Shown piece by piece: positions 8,782 to 18,406 of a DNA stretch of 64,000 nt. Under the pieces are notes generated by a model, which saw only the letters and a program-made list of their open reading frames with translations, was not told where the DNA came from and searched no databases. The translations under genes and the position numbers were made by a program. Source of the DNA: Burkholderia sp. Bp9142 (GTDB lineage Bacteria; Pseudomonadota; Gammaproteobacteria; Burkholderiales; Burkholderiaceae); contig NZ_QTPP01000040.1 in assembly GCF_003853415.1 (NCBI RefSeq), positions 1 to 64,000 on the forward strand, read 5' to 3'. Position 1 is the stretch's first letter; each line of letters starts with the position of its first letter.

Positions 8782-10200
8782 ATGAGATCGTACGAAAAGT
8801 GTTATATCAATGGAGAGTGGGTTCATCCGGTCGCACCTCGCGAATGGACGTTGGTCAATCCTGCAACTGAAGAACCGTTTGCAACGGTCGCATTGGCGGG
8901 CGCAGGTGAAGTCGATGCCGCGGTGAGGGCCGCACGCGCTGCGTTCAAGTCATTCGGTACGACGACGAAAGCCGATCGCGTCGCACTGCTGGAACGAATC
9001 ATCGATCACTTCACGAGGCGTGAACAGGAACTGGCGGAAACCGTCACGCTTGAACTCGGTACGCCGGTCAGTCAGAAGATTCATGCGCCTGCCGCGCTCG
9101 CATCGTTCAAGCAAGCGTTGTCGACGCTTCGAGAGTACGAATTCGAAACGCATCTCGGACCGAACCTCGTGCGACGCGAGCCTATCGGCGTATGCGGGTT
9201 GATCACCGCATGGAATTGGCCGCTTCAGTTGCTCGCGACCAAATTGGCCTACGCGCTGGCCGCGGGATGTACCGTGGTGCTCAAGCCGAGCGAATACACG
9301 CCGCTCAGCGCGATTCTCCTCACGGAGATTCTCCACGACGCGGGTGTGCCGAAGGGCGTATTCAATCTCGTCGTCGGCGACGGGCCGACGGTCGGCAACG
9401 CGATCAGCAAGCACATGGACATCGACATGGTGTCGTTCACCGGGTCAACTCGCGCGGGTGTGATGGTGGCGGAAGCGGCGGCCCCGTCGGTCAAGCGCGT
9501 CGCACAGGAACTCGGCGGGAAGTCGGCGAACGTCATCCTCGACGACGCCGACCTCAAGGCAGCAGCCCAATGGAACGTCACGCGAGCGTTCTCGAATACG
9601 GGGCAGTCGTGTCACGCGCCGAGTCGCATCCTAGTCCATCGGGGCCAACTCGATGAAGTGGTGTCGCTGCTCGAAGATGCGGCGAAGACGGTACGCGTCG
9701 GTAACCCTCTGGATCCTGATGTTGCGATGGGTCCGGTGGTCAGCAAGGCTCAGTTCGATCGGGTCCAACAATATATCGCGATCGGGATTGAGGAAGGTGC
9801 TACGGTTTGTACGGGAGGTCTCGGTCGGCCGGACGGAATCGAGCGTGGTTACTTCGTCAAGCCGACGATCTTCTCCGATGTGACGCCCGACATGCGGATC
9901 GCACAAGAGGAAATTTTTGGTCCGGTGCTTGCCGTCATTCCATACGACTCGGAAGAGGAAGCAATCGAAATCGCCAACGGGACCGAGTATGGTCTCGGCG
10001 GATATGTGTTCTCGTCGAATCGCGAGCGAGGGCTGTCGGTAGGCCGTCAATTGCGCGCGGGTCGTGTGTTCCTGAACGGTATGGCGAGCAACACAATGGC
10101 ACCGATGGGCGGCTACAAGCGCTCTGGGAACGGTCGCGAGATGGGCGTGTTTGGTCTTGAGGAGTATCTCGAGGTCAAGGCGATGATCGGCTTCGAGTAA
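8782..10200 (+). CDS. aldehyde dehydrogenase (NAD(P)+)
   Basis: A 472-residue aldehyde dehydrogenase. Motifs: TAWNWPLQLLATKLAYALAAG, KPSEYTPLSA, SFTGSTRAG, the catalytic Glu in QELGGKSAN, the nucleophile Cys in NTGQSCHAPSR, and EEIFGPVLAV near the C-terminus. ATG 8782 is preceded by an excellent AGGAGG site, so upstream in-frame starts at 8707 and 8761 are rejected. It stands alone between long intergenic gaps. Substrate unknown; with the GMC oxidoreductase at 19963 it could complete an alcohol-to-acid oxidation. Confidence 0.9.
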   Translation: MRSYEKCYINGEWVHPVAPREWTLVNPATEEPFATVALAGAGEVDAAVRAARAAFKSFGTTTKADRVALLERIIDHFTRREQELAETVTLELGTPVSQKIHAPAALASFKQALSTLREYEFETHLGPNLVRREPIGVCGLITAWNWPLQLLATKLAYALAAGCTVVLKPSEYTPLSAILLTEILHDAGVPKGVFNLVVGDGPTVGNAISKHMDIDMVSFTGSTRAGVMVAEAAAPSVKRVAQELGGKSANVILDDADLKAAAQWNVTRAFSNTGQSCHAPSRILVHRGQLDEVVSLLEDAAKTVRVGNPLDPDVAMGPVVSKAQFDRVQQYIAIGIEEGATVCTGGLGRPDGIERGYFVKPTIFSDVTPDMRIAQEEIFGPVLAVIPYDSEEEAIEIANGTEYGLGGYVFSSNRERGLSVGRQLRAGRVFLNGMASNTMAPMGGYKRSGNGREMGVFGLEEYLEVKAMIGFE

Positions 10201-11104
10201 CCCATCAGTTCGACCTTGCACTTCGGTAGCCGGATGCGCGCTCATCACAAGTACGCGTCTTAACGATCACGACACCGGCACCGTCACCACATTCGACCGA
10301 CGCGAGCGCTTGATTTCCCGAGTACGCGTCGGTTGTCAATTCTCCCGACTCAAGTGGCCTGCCTGGCAGCGAATGGCAAAACTGAAATGCCGCTTGGACC
10401 GGACGCAGACGGCGATTCCCGTTCGACCCACCGATGATGTTGACGGGCGTTTTGGACCTGGATGAAGCACATTGCTGAGGAGGAAGCGCGGAGGTCGAGC
10501 GGCAGCCTGATCAGGTAAGTGAAACTTACGTGTAGGTTGATCAAAACCAACTGTACACGTCGTAAGTCACTCGGCACACTTGTTGAAAACGAAGGCAGTT
10601 GCCGAAACGATGGGGACGAATCTTGAACGCCGAGCATGGCGAACGTCTGTCTCTACGATGCCCCGGACTGCTGAAACGGCGGCTCCGCAGCATGACGAGT
10701 ACCAACCATAATTTCATTCTCGTCGTTGTTGCAGTAACGCGCATTGACGGCAATCAATTGATTGCCCCATGGCTGGCGTCGCGGCATTGATATGGATCGC
10801 GTTGCTCGTACACCGTTGCCGCGCAGCATGTTCGCCGACAGAATGTCGCGTCGGATCATAGCCTATCTAATACGAGTGCCCGATACGGGGGAGACATGCA
10901 GATACATCGTCGACGAGTTGCTGGCAGTTTATCCGGGACAGGCCGTGCTACTTGCGTCAACAATGCACTGTATCTCGCCCGCAGTCGGTTTGTTTTTTCC
11001 GTCGTCATCCGTGCATGTCCGTTCCTTGTGATCGGTCGCATGTCGGGCAACGTGAATCGAACAGAGCGGATATCAGTACACCTTACTGAGGAGCGAGACA
11101 AGTG
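10201..11104. other. long intergenic region before MFS transporter
   Basis: 904 bp with only short, implausible frames. It contains copy 2 of the 42-bp element (10515-10556), the most symmetrical copy. The transporter start lies 549 bp beyond that copy, so either a long leader or an unrelated promoter closer to the gene must exist. Confidence 0.5.
10515..10556 (+). repeat. 42-bp shared intergenic element, copy 2
   Basis: Here the first part is a perfect palindrome, GTAAGT-GAA-ACTTAC, and the last part reads GATCAAAACCAACTGTAC. ACTGTAC starts exactly 35 bp after the first base, as in copies 1 and 4. Confidence 0.7.
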
Positions 11105-12487
11105 ATGATCAACAGGGTTAATGCGGGAGCGCGACTCGATCGCCTGCCGATCGGCACCTTCCACCGGCGCGTACTGTGGCTGGTCGGCATGGGGATGTTT
11201 TTCGATTCGTTTGACAACACATTGTCGAGCGCCGTGCTCGCGGCAATGTTGAGCAGTCACTGGTCGACGTTGCAGATGAATTCTGTGTTCATGTCCGCAA
11301 CATTCGCCGGCCTCACGATCGGCGCAGCGCTCGCCGGATGGTTGAGCGATCGTTACGGCCGATTGTTCGCGTATCAGTTCAATCTGGCGATTTTTGGCGT
11401 AATGGCGCTCGCGTCGGCTTTCGCTCCGTCCATGGAGTGGCTGATTGCCATCCGCTTCGTGATGGGCATCGGGATGGGAGCCGAATATGTGATGGGCTAC
11501 GGTCTGGTGATCGAGTTCGTTCCCCCGCAACAACGTGGCCGATACTTGGGGTTACTCGGAATGATCGCTGGCGCCGGCGTGTTCATCACGGCGCTGGTCG
11601 GCATGGTGGTGATTCCGTGGCTGGGCTGGCGTGCGATGTTCGTGATCGGTGGGATCGGCACATTGTGGGTTTGGTGGCTGCGCCGCCATCTGCCTGAGTC
11701 GCCGCGTTGGCTGGAGCGGGTGGGTCGCGGCGCCGAAGCGGAGGTGATTCTGCAGCGGATCGAGGCCGAAGCGGGAGTGACCGAACCGCTGCCGGCGTCT
11801 CAGCAGAGCGCAGCCTCCGAACCGCGCAACGTTCCCGTGTCGGTGCTGTTCACGCGTCCCGTGATTCGCCGCACGTTACTGGCGATTGTCGTGAACGTCA
11901 CATGCCTGTTCGGCTCGTACAGCTTCACCGGCTGGATGCCGACATTCTTTGTCAGCCAGGGGATGAGCGTGACCAACTCGCTCGGGTTCCATGCGGCGAT
12001 GATGGCTGGCTACGTCGTTGGCCCGCTCGTTTGTGCGTTGATTGCTGATCGTGTCGGGCGCCGTTGGGGGTTGGTGATGTTCGGCGTAATCTGCGCAAGC
12101 CTTGGCGCTGTATATCCGTTCCTGACATCGCCGCTTCCGATCGTAATCTGCGGCTTCTTCCTCGTTGCGTCGGTCGCGGTTTTCCTGACGCTCGGTCTTG
12201 GCGGTACGCCGGAATTGTTCCCGACGGAATATCGGTTCCGGGGCGGTGGCGTCGCGCAAATGATCGGCCGGCTGGGGCTGGTAGGCGCGCCTTTCATCGT
12301 GCTGGCATTGTTCCGACATTACGGCATCGCCGGCGTCGTGGGCGTGATCTCCGGCGTCTATTTGGCGATTGCGCTGCTCATGGCTGTCGCCGGCATCGAG
12401 ACCAACCAGCGATCGCTTGAGGCGCTGGAGCCCGACGCGGAACCGGTCTCGCCGGACGCGGTACCGCATCCGGTTCCGAGAACCTGA
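11105..12487 (+). CDS. MFS transporter
   Basis: A 460-residue major facilitator with about 12 hydrophobic segments. Motif A between segments 2 and 3 reads GWLSDRYGR, and a second copy in the C-terminal half reads ADRVGRRWG. The sequence pattern resembles proton-driven metabolite or aromatic-acid symporters. The tail is polar (residues about 430-460). A GTG-ATG pair occurs at 11102-11107; I take ATG 11105 after the GAGGAGCGAG ribosome site. It probably imports the substrate of the surrounding enzymes; the alcohol dehydrogenase follows 125 bp later in the same direction. Confidence 0.88.
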   Translation: MINRVNAGARLDRLPIGTFHRRVLWLVGMGMFFDSFDNTLSSAVLAAMLSSHWSTLQMNSVFMSATFAGLTIGAALAGWLSDRYGRLFAYQFNLAIFGVMALASAFAPSMEWLIAIRFVMGIGMGAEYVMGYGLVIEFVPPQQRGRYLGLLGMIAGAGVFITALVGMVVIPWLGWRAMFVIGGIGTLWVWWLRRHLPESPRWLERVGRGAEAEVILQRIEAEAGVTEPLPASQQSAASEPRNVPVSVLFTRPVIRRTLLAIVVNVTCLFGSYSFTGWMPTFFVSQGMSVTNSLGFHAAMMAGYVVGPLVCALIADRVGRRWGLVMFGVICASLGAVYPFLTSPLPIVICGFFLVASVAVFLTLGLGGTPELFPTEYRFRGGGVAQMIGRLGLVGAPFIVLALFRHYGIAGVVGVISGVYLAIALLMAVAGIETNQRSLEALEPDAEPVSPDAVPHPVPRT

Positions 12488-12493
12488 CCTTCC

Positions 12494-12503
12494 GGGGGGG
12501 GGG
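12494..12503 (+). repeat. G10 homopolymer tract
   Basis: Ten consecutive G residues immediately after the MFS stop codon and about 110 bp before the alcohol dehydrogenase start. The tract is prone to slipped-strand length change. Confidence 0.9.
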
Positions 12504-12612
12504 AGGCGCTCGCATCGACGGCAGAGCGAGGATTGTGATCGGCGCACCGCACCGGCAACGTGCCGAGCGCCACTGTTCAATTGGATGCTATTGAAAGGGA
12601 GGCAGAGGTACC

Positions 12613-13635
12613 ATGCGCGGCATAGTTTTTCGCGGAGACTGCACGCTCGAGCTCGTCACCATTCCCGATCCGACGCCGGGCCCCGGGGAAGTCGTTCTCG
12701 AAATGAAGGCTTCGGGCATGTGCGGCAGTGATCTGCATTTCTACCGTCGTCCGCGCAATGCGTTGGCGCCGCCGATCATTGCAGGTCACGAACCGAGTGG
12801 CGTGGTAGTTGCTGTGGGGCCCGGTGTGACGAGTTCGCATGCGAGGATCGGTACGCGCGTGATGGTGCATCACTATCACGGTTGCGCCGGGTGCGAGGAT
12901 TGCCGGGCCGGATGGCCGCAGATGTGCAGCACGACTTCTGCGGTGGTCTACGGGACGGATGCACACGGGGGCCACGCGCCGTACATGAAAGTGCCGTCGA
13001 GTACGTTGGTACCTCTCGACGATCGCTTGAGTTTCGCGGCCGGTGCCGCGATTTCATGCGGTACCGGCACCGCATGGGGCGCTTTTGAGCGCATGGGGCT
13101 AACCGGCCGCGATACGGTTGCGATCTTCGGCCAGGGGCCGGTCGGTCTGTCAGCAACCATCCTCGCGAAGGCACAAGGTGCGCGTGTCATCGCGCTCGAT
13201 CTTGACGAGCGCCGTCGAAATCAGGCAACTGCATTCGGTGCTGAGCACGTTCTTGATCCGCGCGATGGCAACATGGCGGACGCGATTCGGGAGCTGACCG
13301 GCGGTAGGGGGGCAACTATGGCGCTCGAAACTGCCGGAGCTGCGCCGACGGGCCGGGACGCACTTGCCTGTGTGCGTCCATGGGGAACAGTGTGTCTCGT
13401 CGGCATCGGTGCGGAGATCAGCTTCTCACTTGCGAACGTGCTTCGCACGCAACTTCGCATTCTGACTTCGTGGACGATGTCGATTCAGGCGCAGAAGGCC
13501 TGCGCGGACTTCGTGGTCGAGCGCGGAATCGATCTTGACGCGCTCTTTACGGACCGGTGGACGCTAGACCAGGCCGACGAAGCTTATCGACGCTTCAATC
13601 GCCAAAGTGGCGGTAAGGGCGTATTCCTCATGTAG
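12613..13635 (+). CDS. zinc-dependent alcohol dehydrogenase
   Basis: A 340-residue medium-chain dehydrogenase. Catalytic-zinc residues are expected in MCGSDLHF and GHEPSGVV. The structural-zinc lobe is seen as CAGCEDCRAGWPQMC (four Cys), and the Rossmann motif as FGQGPVGLSATILAKAQGARVIALD near residue 175. The enzyme oxidises an alcohol or polyol to an aldehyde or ketone with NAD(P)+. It has a clear ribosome site (AAAGGGAGG) 13 bp upstream. It follows the MFS transporter and precedes an aldehyde dehydrogenase, an order that fits uptake, alcohol oxidation and aldehyde oxidation. Confidence 0.9.
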   Translation: MRGIVFRGDCTLELVTIPDPTPGPGEVVLEMKASGMCGSDLHFYRRPRNALAPPIIAGHEPSGVVVAVGPGVTSSHARIGTRVMVHHYHGCAGCEDCRAGWPQMCSTTSAVVYGTDAHGGHAPYMKVPSSTLVPLDDRLSFAAGAAISCGTGTAWGAFERMGLTGRDTVAIFGQGPVGLSATILAKAQGARVIALDLDERRRNQATAFGAEHVLDPRDGNMADAIRELTGGRGATMALETAGAAPTGRDALACVRPWGTVCLVGIGAEISFSLANVLRTQLRILTSWTMSIQAQKACADFVVERGIDLDALFTDRWTLDQADEAYRRFNRQSGGKGVFLM

Positions 13636-13813
13636 CGCGCTTTGGCGGCGGCACGACATCAGACGTGGTTGAACTTCTGAGTGCGCAGGCGGACGTCATT
13701 GTGAAAAAAAGCGCAACGGCAGCTGACTCTGGGCTGGAGCGCCGTTTTCTACAGACTCGAACCATCACAGATGCAGTTCGCTGCATCGCATCTTCAACGT
13801 GATCGAAAGCCCC

Positions 13814-15313
13814 ATGAACCAGCATGTATCCACAATCGCTCTCGGCGATGCGACGAAGCGTTTCTTGTCTCGCGAGCAACATGAAATCTTTGTAAACGGG
13901 GAGATTGTCACGGCTACATCGGGTCGGACATTCGAGACGATCGATCCGTCCACTGGCAAGGTACTCGCGCGCGTCGCAGAAGGTGATGAACGGGATATCG
14001 ATCTGGCAGTACGCGCCGCCCGAACTGCGTTCGAAGGTCCATGGAGCAACTGGACGCCGTACGAACGGCAGGCATTTCTGTACCGTATGCACGACACGAT
14101 CGAGCGCCATTTCGACGAGTTGGCGGAAATCGAATCGATGGACATGGGTGCGCCGATATCACGCACGCGTAGCGCGAAGGGTTCAGTGCTGAAGATGATC
14201 CTGTTTTTCGCGTCGCAGTGCAGCAACATCACTGGCGAGACGCTACAGAACGGGCTGCCCGGAGAGGTGACGACATTATCGATGAAGGCGCCAGTCGGGG
14301 TCATTGGCGGCATCATTCCGTGGAACGGATCGCTTGTCAGCCAGTGGTGGTTGCTGGGAGCAGTGATTGCCACGGGGTGCACTGCCGTGCTGAAGCCGGC
14401 GGAGGACGCGTCACTGACAGTGTTACGCATGATCGAGTTGCTGCATGAGGCAGGACTTCCGCCCGGAGTCGTGAACGTCGTCACCGGTTTCGGAGGCGTA
14501 GCCGGTGAGGCGCTCGCGCGGCACCCGGGGGTCGACCGGATTGCATTTACTGGGTCGACCGTGACCGGTCGCAAGATCATCGAGGCGTCGGCCGTCAATA
14601 TCAAGAGACTTCAACTGGAGCTGGGCGGCAAGTCACCCGACATCGTCTTTGCGGACGCTGATCTGGACAAGGCCGTGCCGGGTGCGGCGATGGGCGTGTT
14701 TTCAAATTCCGGGCAGATATGTTTTGCTGGTACGCGGGTGTTCGTCCAGCGTTCGATCGTCGACGAATTTTGCCGACGCGTAGCGGCCTTCACGCAGAGC
14801 CTCAGGATTGGACGCAGTCTCGATGCGGATGCGCAACTCGGACCGTTGATTTCAGCGCGCCAATTGGACCGCGTAATGAGCTATATCGAGATTGGAGCGC
14901 AAGAGGGCGCCCGGCTCGTCTGCGGTGGTGTGCGCGTTGGTGGAGATCTGGCGGGCGGGTACTTCATCACACCGACGGTGTTCGCAGATGTCGACAATGG
15001 AATGAGAATCGCACAGGAAGAGATTTTCGGACCGGTTCTGTCGATCATTCCGTTCGATACCACCGAAGAGGCGATCACTCTCGGCAATCAGTCGGAATAC
15101 GGGTTGGGCGGAGCTGTCTGGACTCGCGATATCTCGACGGCGCTCAGGGTCGTGCGGGGGATTCACACAGGCGTGATGTGGGTGAATTGCTATGGGTTGA
15201 TTGATCCGCTCGTCGGATTCGGTGGAACCAAGCACAGTGGATACGGGGCGAAGGGTGGCCGTGCTCATCTCGACACTTACTTGTACACGAAAACCGTCTA
15301 TATCAATACGTAA
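13814..15313 (+). CDS. aldehyde dehydrogenase (NAD(P)+)
   Basis: A 499-residue aldehyde dehydrogenase. Motifs: IPWNGSLVSQWW, KPAEDASLTVLR, AFTGSTVTGRKI, the catalytic Glu in LELGGKSPD, the nucleophile Cys in NSGQICFAGTR and EEIFGPVLSI. ATG 13814 (NQHVSTIAL) is preferred over GTG 13799, although neither has a strong ribosome site. Third aldehyde dehydrogenase of the block and not closely similar to the other two, so it probably has a different substrate or came separately. Its gap to the next gene holds copy 3 of the 42-bp element and a hairpin. Confidence 0.9.
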   Translation: MNQHVSTIALGDATKRFLSREQHEIFVNGEIVTATSGRTFETIDPSTGKVLARVAEGDERDIDLAVRAARTAFEGPWSNWTPYERQAFLYRMHDTIERHFDELAEIESMDMGAPISRTRSAKGSVLKMILFFASQCSNITGETLQNGLPGEVTTLSMKAPVGVIGGIIPWNGSLVSQWWLLGAVIATGCTAVLKPAEDASLTVLRMIELLHEAGLPPGVVNVVTGFGGVAGEALARHPGVDRIAFTGSTVTGRKIIEASAVNIKRLQLELGGKSPDIVFADADLDKAVPGAAMGVFSNSGQICFAGTRVFVQRSIVDEFCRRVAAFTQSLRIGRSLDADAQLGPLISARQLDRVMSYIEIGAQEGARLVCGGVRVGGDLAGGYFITPTVFADVDNGMRIAQEEIFGPVLSIIPFDTTEEAITLGNQSEYGLGGAVWTRDISTALRVVRGIHTGVMWVNCYGLIDPLVGFGGTKHSGYGAKGGRAHLDTYLYTKTVYINT

Positions 15314-15415
15314 CGCAAAGGAGATTACGTGTACTACCAGTACCACGGCGGCGTCGAGCCGCTGGTTGTGCTTCCGTGCCAGCTTGCATCGAAGGCATTT
15401 CGCCGTCGGGGCCCG

Positions 15416-15457
15416 GTAAGCAAGCCTTACCAGGTAGTACGGAAAATTCGACTCGAC
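15416..15457 (+). repeat. 42-bp shared intergenic element, copy 3
   Basis: GTAAG-CAAGC-CTTACC at the start and ACTCGAC at +35, with GGAAAATTCG just before. It is the most divergent of the four, but spacing is exact. It lies 90 bp before the HIBADH-like start. Confidence 0.55.
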
Positions 15458-15503
15458 CTCGATTGCCGACAGGCGCAGCATAACGAAATTGTCACGTAGA
15501 TTC

Positions 15504-15524
15504 CGGCCGACGTTCCGTCGGCCG
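15504..15524 (+). terminator. hairpin before HIBADH-like gene
   Basis: Perfect 8-bp stem CGGCCGAC / GTCGGCCG with loop GTTCC, no T tract. It could end the aldehyde dehydrogenase transcript or act in the leader of the next gene. Confidence 0.4.
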
Positions 15525-15547
15525 CCTGAGCGCAACGGAGGAGATAC

Positions 15548-16465
15548 ATGCGCGTTGGATATATTGGCTTGGGCGCCATGGGTGGCGCACTTGCGCGTCA
15601 CCTCGTCGGGAAATTCCCGTTGACCGTGTTCGATCTCAGCCCGACGGTCGTGCAGAGTTTTGTAGATTCCGGGGCGACTGCAGCCGCGTCCCCCGCGGAT
15701 GTCGCTCGAGCAAGTGACGTCGTGCTCTTGTGCCTGCCGCGAAGCTCGGACGTCCAGAAGGTCATCTTTGGAGCCGGTGGTCTGGCAGAGGGGTTGTCCC
15801 CGGGCAGTATCGTGGTAGATCAAACCAGTGGCGTGCCGAGCGAAACACGCGAGTTCGCTTGTCAACTAGCAGAGATGGGCGTCGCGTTGTTTGATGCACC
15901 GGTTTCCGGAGCGATGGCAACGGCAATCGCCGGGACGATATCGATCATTGCGTCGGGCCCGTCCGACGCATTCGACAAGGCGCTCCCGATCCTGAAGGCA
16001 ATCAGCCCGAACGTCTTCCATTGTGGTCAGCGCGTCGGCAATGGCCAGACCATGAAGACAGTGAACAACATGATGAACGTCAGCTGTCGCTTGGCGACGC
16101 TCGAGGTCGTGGCGATGGGGCGCAAGTTCGGTCTGCCGCTTGAAACCATGACCGAAGCGATCAACGCGACGACCGCACGCAACTATACGTCTCAGGGGAT
16201 GTTGCCGGCGATTGCGGAGGGGCGCCAGTCCACGAAGTTCTCGCTGGCACTGCAGGTCAAGGATATCCATCAGGCCATTTCGCTCGGTGCGGAGCAGGGG
16301 GTGCCCATGCCGATCGGCGGCGCGGCACGCGCGATACTGCAAATCGGATTGAACTCGCTTGGCAAGGACGCCCAGCTCGAGGAAATGATCGGTGTCATTC
16401 AATCCATGGCCGGGACGCAATTTGTCGAAAAGTCTGCCGACTCGCAAGCAAAGGAGGTGAAGTAA
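15548..16465 (+). CDS. NAD(P)-dependent 3-hydroxyisobutyrate dehydrogenase-like oxidoreductase
   Basis: A 305-residue beta-hydroxyacid dehydrogenase. N-terminal GYIGLGAMGGALARHL (Rossmann), DAPVSGAMATAIAGT (substrate-binding loop) and VGNGQTMKTVNNMMN, with the catalytic Lys and the conserved Asn-Asn pair, are all present. Family members act on 3-hydroxyisobutyrate, tartronate semialdehyde, L-threonate and related 2- or 3-hydroxyacids; which one cannot be decided. Ribosome site GGAGGAG precedes ATG 15548. It is translationally coupled to the next gene, a degenerate paralogue (TAATG overlap at 16463-16467). Confidence 0.88.
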   Translation: MRVGYIGLGAMGGALARHLVGKFPLTVFDLSPTVVQSFVDSGATAAASPADVARASDVVLLCLPRSSDVQKVIFGAGGLAEGLSPGSIVVDQTSGVPSETREFACQLAEMGVALFDAPVSGAMATAIAGTISIIASGPSDAFDKALPILKAISPNVFHCGQRVGNGQTMKTVNNMMNVSCRLATLEVVAMGRKFGLPLETMTEAINATTARNYTSQGMLPAIAEGRQSTKFSLALQVKDIHQAISLGAEQGVPMPIGGAARAILQIGLNSLGKDAQLEEMIGVIQSMAGTQFVEKSADSQAKEVK

Positions 16466-17343
16466 TGAATATCGGGCTGGCAGGGACCGGCGTACTCGCG
16501 GCTTTCGTGTCGCGTCGGTTGGCAGGCAAATATCCAGTCTTTTTCGTTGACATCGCACATGGGGATTCGGATCCAGCAGTGGGTGTGGAGCGACTCGACA
16601 GTCTTGTCGCGCTGGGCGAACGTTCGGATGTCGTTCTGTTGGCCGCGGATTCCGAGACGCAGCTGGATGAACTGCTTTCGAAAAATGGATTGTTGGCAGG
16701 CTTGCGCGAAGGGAAACTCGTCGCAAACCTCGGGCAAGACGACCCGGATAGGGCACGCGAACGGGCGGTGAAGTTGGCCGGAAGTGGAATTGCGTTCGTC
16801 GATGCGCCGCTGCATACCGAGAACATGGAATCGATCCACGAAGCGTCTGCGATCTTGTTCGGCGGGGCGCCAACCGCATTCCAGTCTCTTCACACCATAC
16901 TGGAAACCATCTGTCCGACGATCGTGCATTGTGGTGATGCGGGCAACGGGCACGCCACACGGTTGGTTGTTGCCGCTATCGCGGCTTGCAACCGGCTTAT
17001 CACCTACGAATGCGCCGCGATGGGTGTCAGCAACGGCCTGACCATCGGCGACATGGCAACCGTACTGAACAAAAGTTCGGGCTATAACAGTGCGTCCGCG
17101 CGCGTGCTTCCGGCGCTTGCGTCGACCGGCCATACGGCCGATGCGACGCTGGGGGATTTTGCAAGCGACGTCACGTTGGCATCGGCGGTCGGTATGCGCT
17201 ATGGCGCGCCGATGCTGATTGCCACACTTGTCCGTTCGATGCTGAATGCGGCATGCAACCGATTGGGCAATTCGGTCAGCATCGATGAGTTGGCCGCCGT
17301 TTGGGAAGCGGACGCTCGGCTGCCGGTTCCTCAACGCCTCTGA
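16465..17343 (+). CDS. degenerate 3-hydroxyisobutyrate dehydrogenase-like protein
   Basis: 292 residues, same fold and length as its upstream neighbour. The Rossmann motif begins GLAGTGVLAAFVSRRLAG. The substrate loop reads DAPLHTENMESIHEAS instead of DAPVSGG-type, and the catalytic helix reads AGNGHATRLVVAAI, where the neighbour has GNGQTMKTVNNM, so the catalytic Lys is Arg and the Asn pair is lost. The start overlaps the previous stop by one base behind AAAGGAGG, so the two are made together. Likely a pseudoenzyme or partner subunit, or an enzyme with a changed mechanism. It is convergent with the following LysR gene. Confidence 0.8.
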   Translation: MNIGLAGTGVLAAFVSRRLAGKYPVFFVDIAHGDSDPAVGVERLDSLVALGERSDVVLLAADSETQLDELLSKNGLLAGLREGKLVANLGQDDPDRARERAVKLAGSGIAFVDAPLHTENMESIHEASAILFGGAPTAFQSLHTILETICPTIVHCGDAGNGHATRLVVAAIAACNRLITYECAAMGVSNGLTIGDMATVLNKSSGYNSASARVLPALASTGHTADATLGDFASDVTLASAVGMRYGAPMLIATLVRSMLNAACNRLGNSVSIDELAAVWEADARLPVPQRL

Positions 17344-17383
17344 CGGCAGAACGAGACCGCGGGCTGACGCGGAATAAAAATAT

Positions 17384-17420
17384 CGCGGCGACGATGCCTG
17401 ATGGACGCATCGCTGCCGCG
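17384..17420. terminator. bidirectional hairpin between convergent genes
   Basis: CGCGGCGACGATGC pairs with GCATCGCTGCCGCG (14 bp, two central mismatches) between the degenerate HIBADH gene and the convergent LysR gene. Confidence 0.6.
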
Positions 17421-17431
17421 TTCAAGTACTG

Positions 17432-18406
17432 TCAAGCGATGTTGTCGGAGGGCGCGCGTGGTGCCGAGTCGTCACCAATCGATACCATCGCCGCCGATTC
17501 GCTGCGAAGTGCGTTGAGAAAGTGCGAAACCAATGGGCTAGCGCGTTCAGCGTCCCAGATCGCACCGATGTCCGGGAATCGGATGGCGGGTTCGAGCCGC
17601 ACTCGGTCCAACCCAAACGGTTTGTACAACTGGAGTTCGGAACCCAGCAGCGTCGACAGATAGTTGCCTCCATCCATCAGAAGCTGGGCTCGGATGGACG
17701 AACCAGCTTCAACACATGGCTTCGGTGCAGGAAGATGCTGTTCCGCAAATGCTGCATTGACGAGGGTCCGCATTTCCGCTCCCGATGGCGGAAGAATCCA
17801 TGCTTGATCGAGGAGGTCGAGCCAACGTGGGGGCGCTTCTTCCAGGCATGGATGCCCACGCCGCGCAACGATCTGGATGCTGTCGGCGAGCAGCGGTTCG
17901 GTCGCGAATCCAGTTCCAAGTGCCTGGGCGCCGAGTGCGCCGATGATCACGTCGATGCTTCTGTTCGTCAGCATCTCGAGCAGCGTGGCAAACGGTGCTT
18001 CTACGACTGAGACGAAAATGCGTGGCCACGCTTCTTGGAGGCGGACGATAGTCTTCGGAAGCAATACGCGCGGCAGACCGCTGCCCACGTGCAGGCGACC
18101 ATTCAATCCGGATTGCACCGCTTTCAGATCCGCGTCGGCACGATATACCTCACCGAGCATGCGCTCCGCGTGCGAGCGCAGCACTTCTCCGGCCCATGTC
18201 AGCTCTAGCCGGCGGTGTCGGACAAAAAGTGCATGGCCGATGACGTCTTCCAGATCGCTCAACCAGTGAGATAGCGCCGGTTGGGTCATGTGCAATTGCG
18301 CAGCGGCCGCCGTCATGCTTCCTGTCTCATGGAGCGCGAGGAATACCTCGAGATGGCGCAGTTTCAGTTTGCGCGCCCACGGAATGCTGTGAAGGGTGTT
18401 CTCCAT
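17432..18406 (-). CDS. LysR-family transcriptional regulator
   Basis: 324 residues. The DNA-binding domain starts near residue 14 (KLKLRHLEVFLALHETGSMTAAA) with recognition helix MTQPALSHWLSDLEDVIG, followed by the effector domain. It is transcribed divergently from the MFS transporter at 18605, the usual arrangement for a LysR regulator and its target. The 198-bp gap contains TGGACATATCCA at about 18440-18451, with TGGA/TCCA arms, a weak operator candidate. It is distinct from the LysR at 6997 and probably responds to a pathway intermediate. Confidence 0.9.
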   Translation of the reverse strand: MENTLHSIPWARKLKLRHLEVFLALHETGSMTAAAAQLHMTQPALSHWLSDLEDVIGHALFVRHRRLELTWAGEVLRSHAERMLGEVYRADADLKAVQSGLNGRLHVGSGLPRVLLPKTIVRLQEAWPRIFVSVVEAPFATLLEMLTNRSIDVIIGALGAQALGTGFATEPLLADSIQIVARRGHPCLEEAPPRWLDLLDQAWILPPSGAEMRTLVNAAFAEQHLPAPKPCVEAGSSIRAQLLMDGGNYLSTLLGSELQLYKPFGLDRVRLEPAIRFPDIGAIWDAERASPLVSHFLNALRSESAAMVSIGDDSAPRAPSDNIA

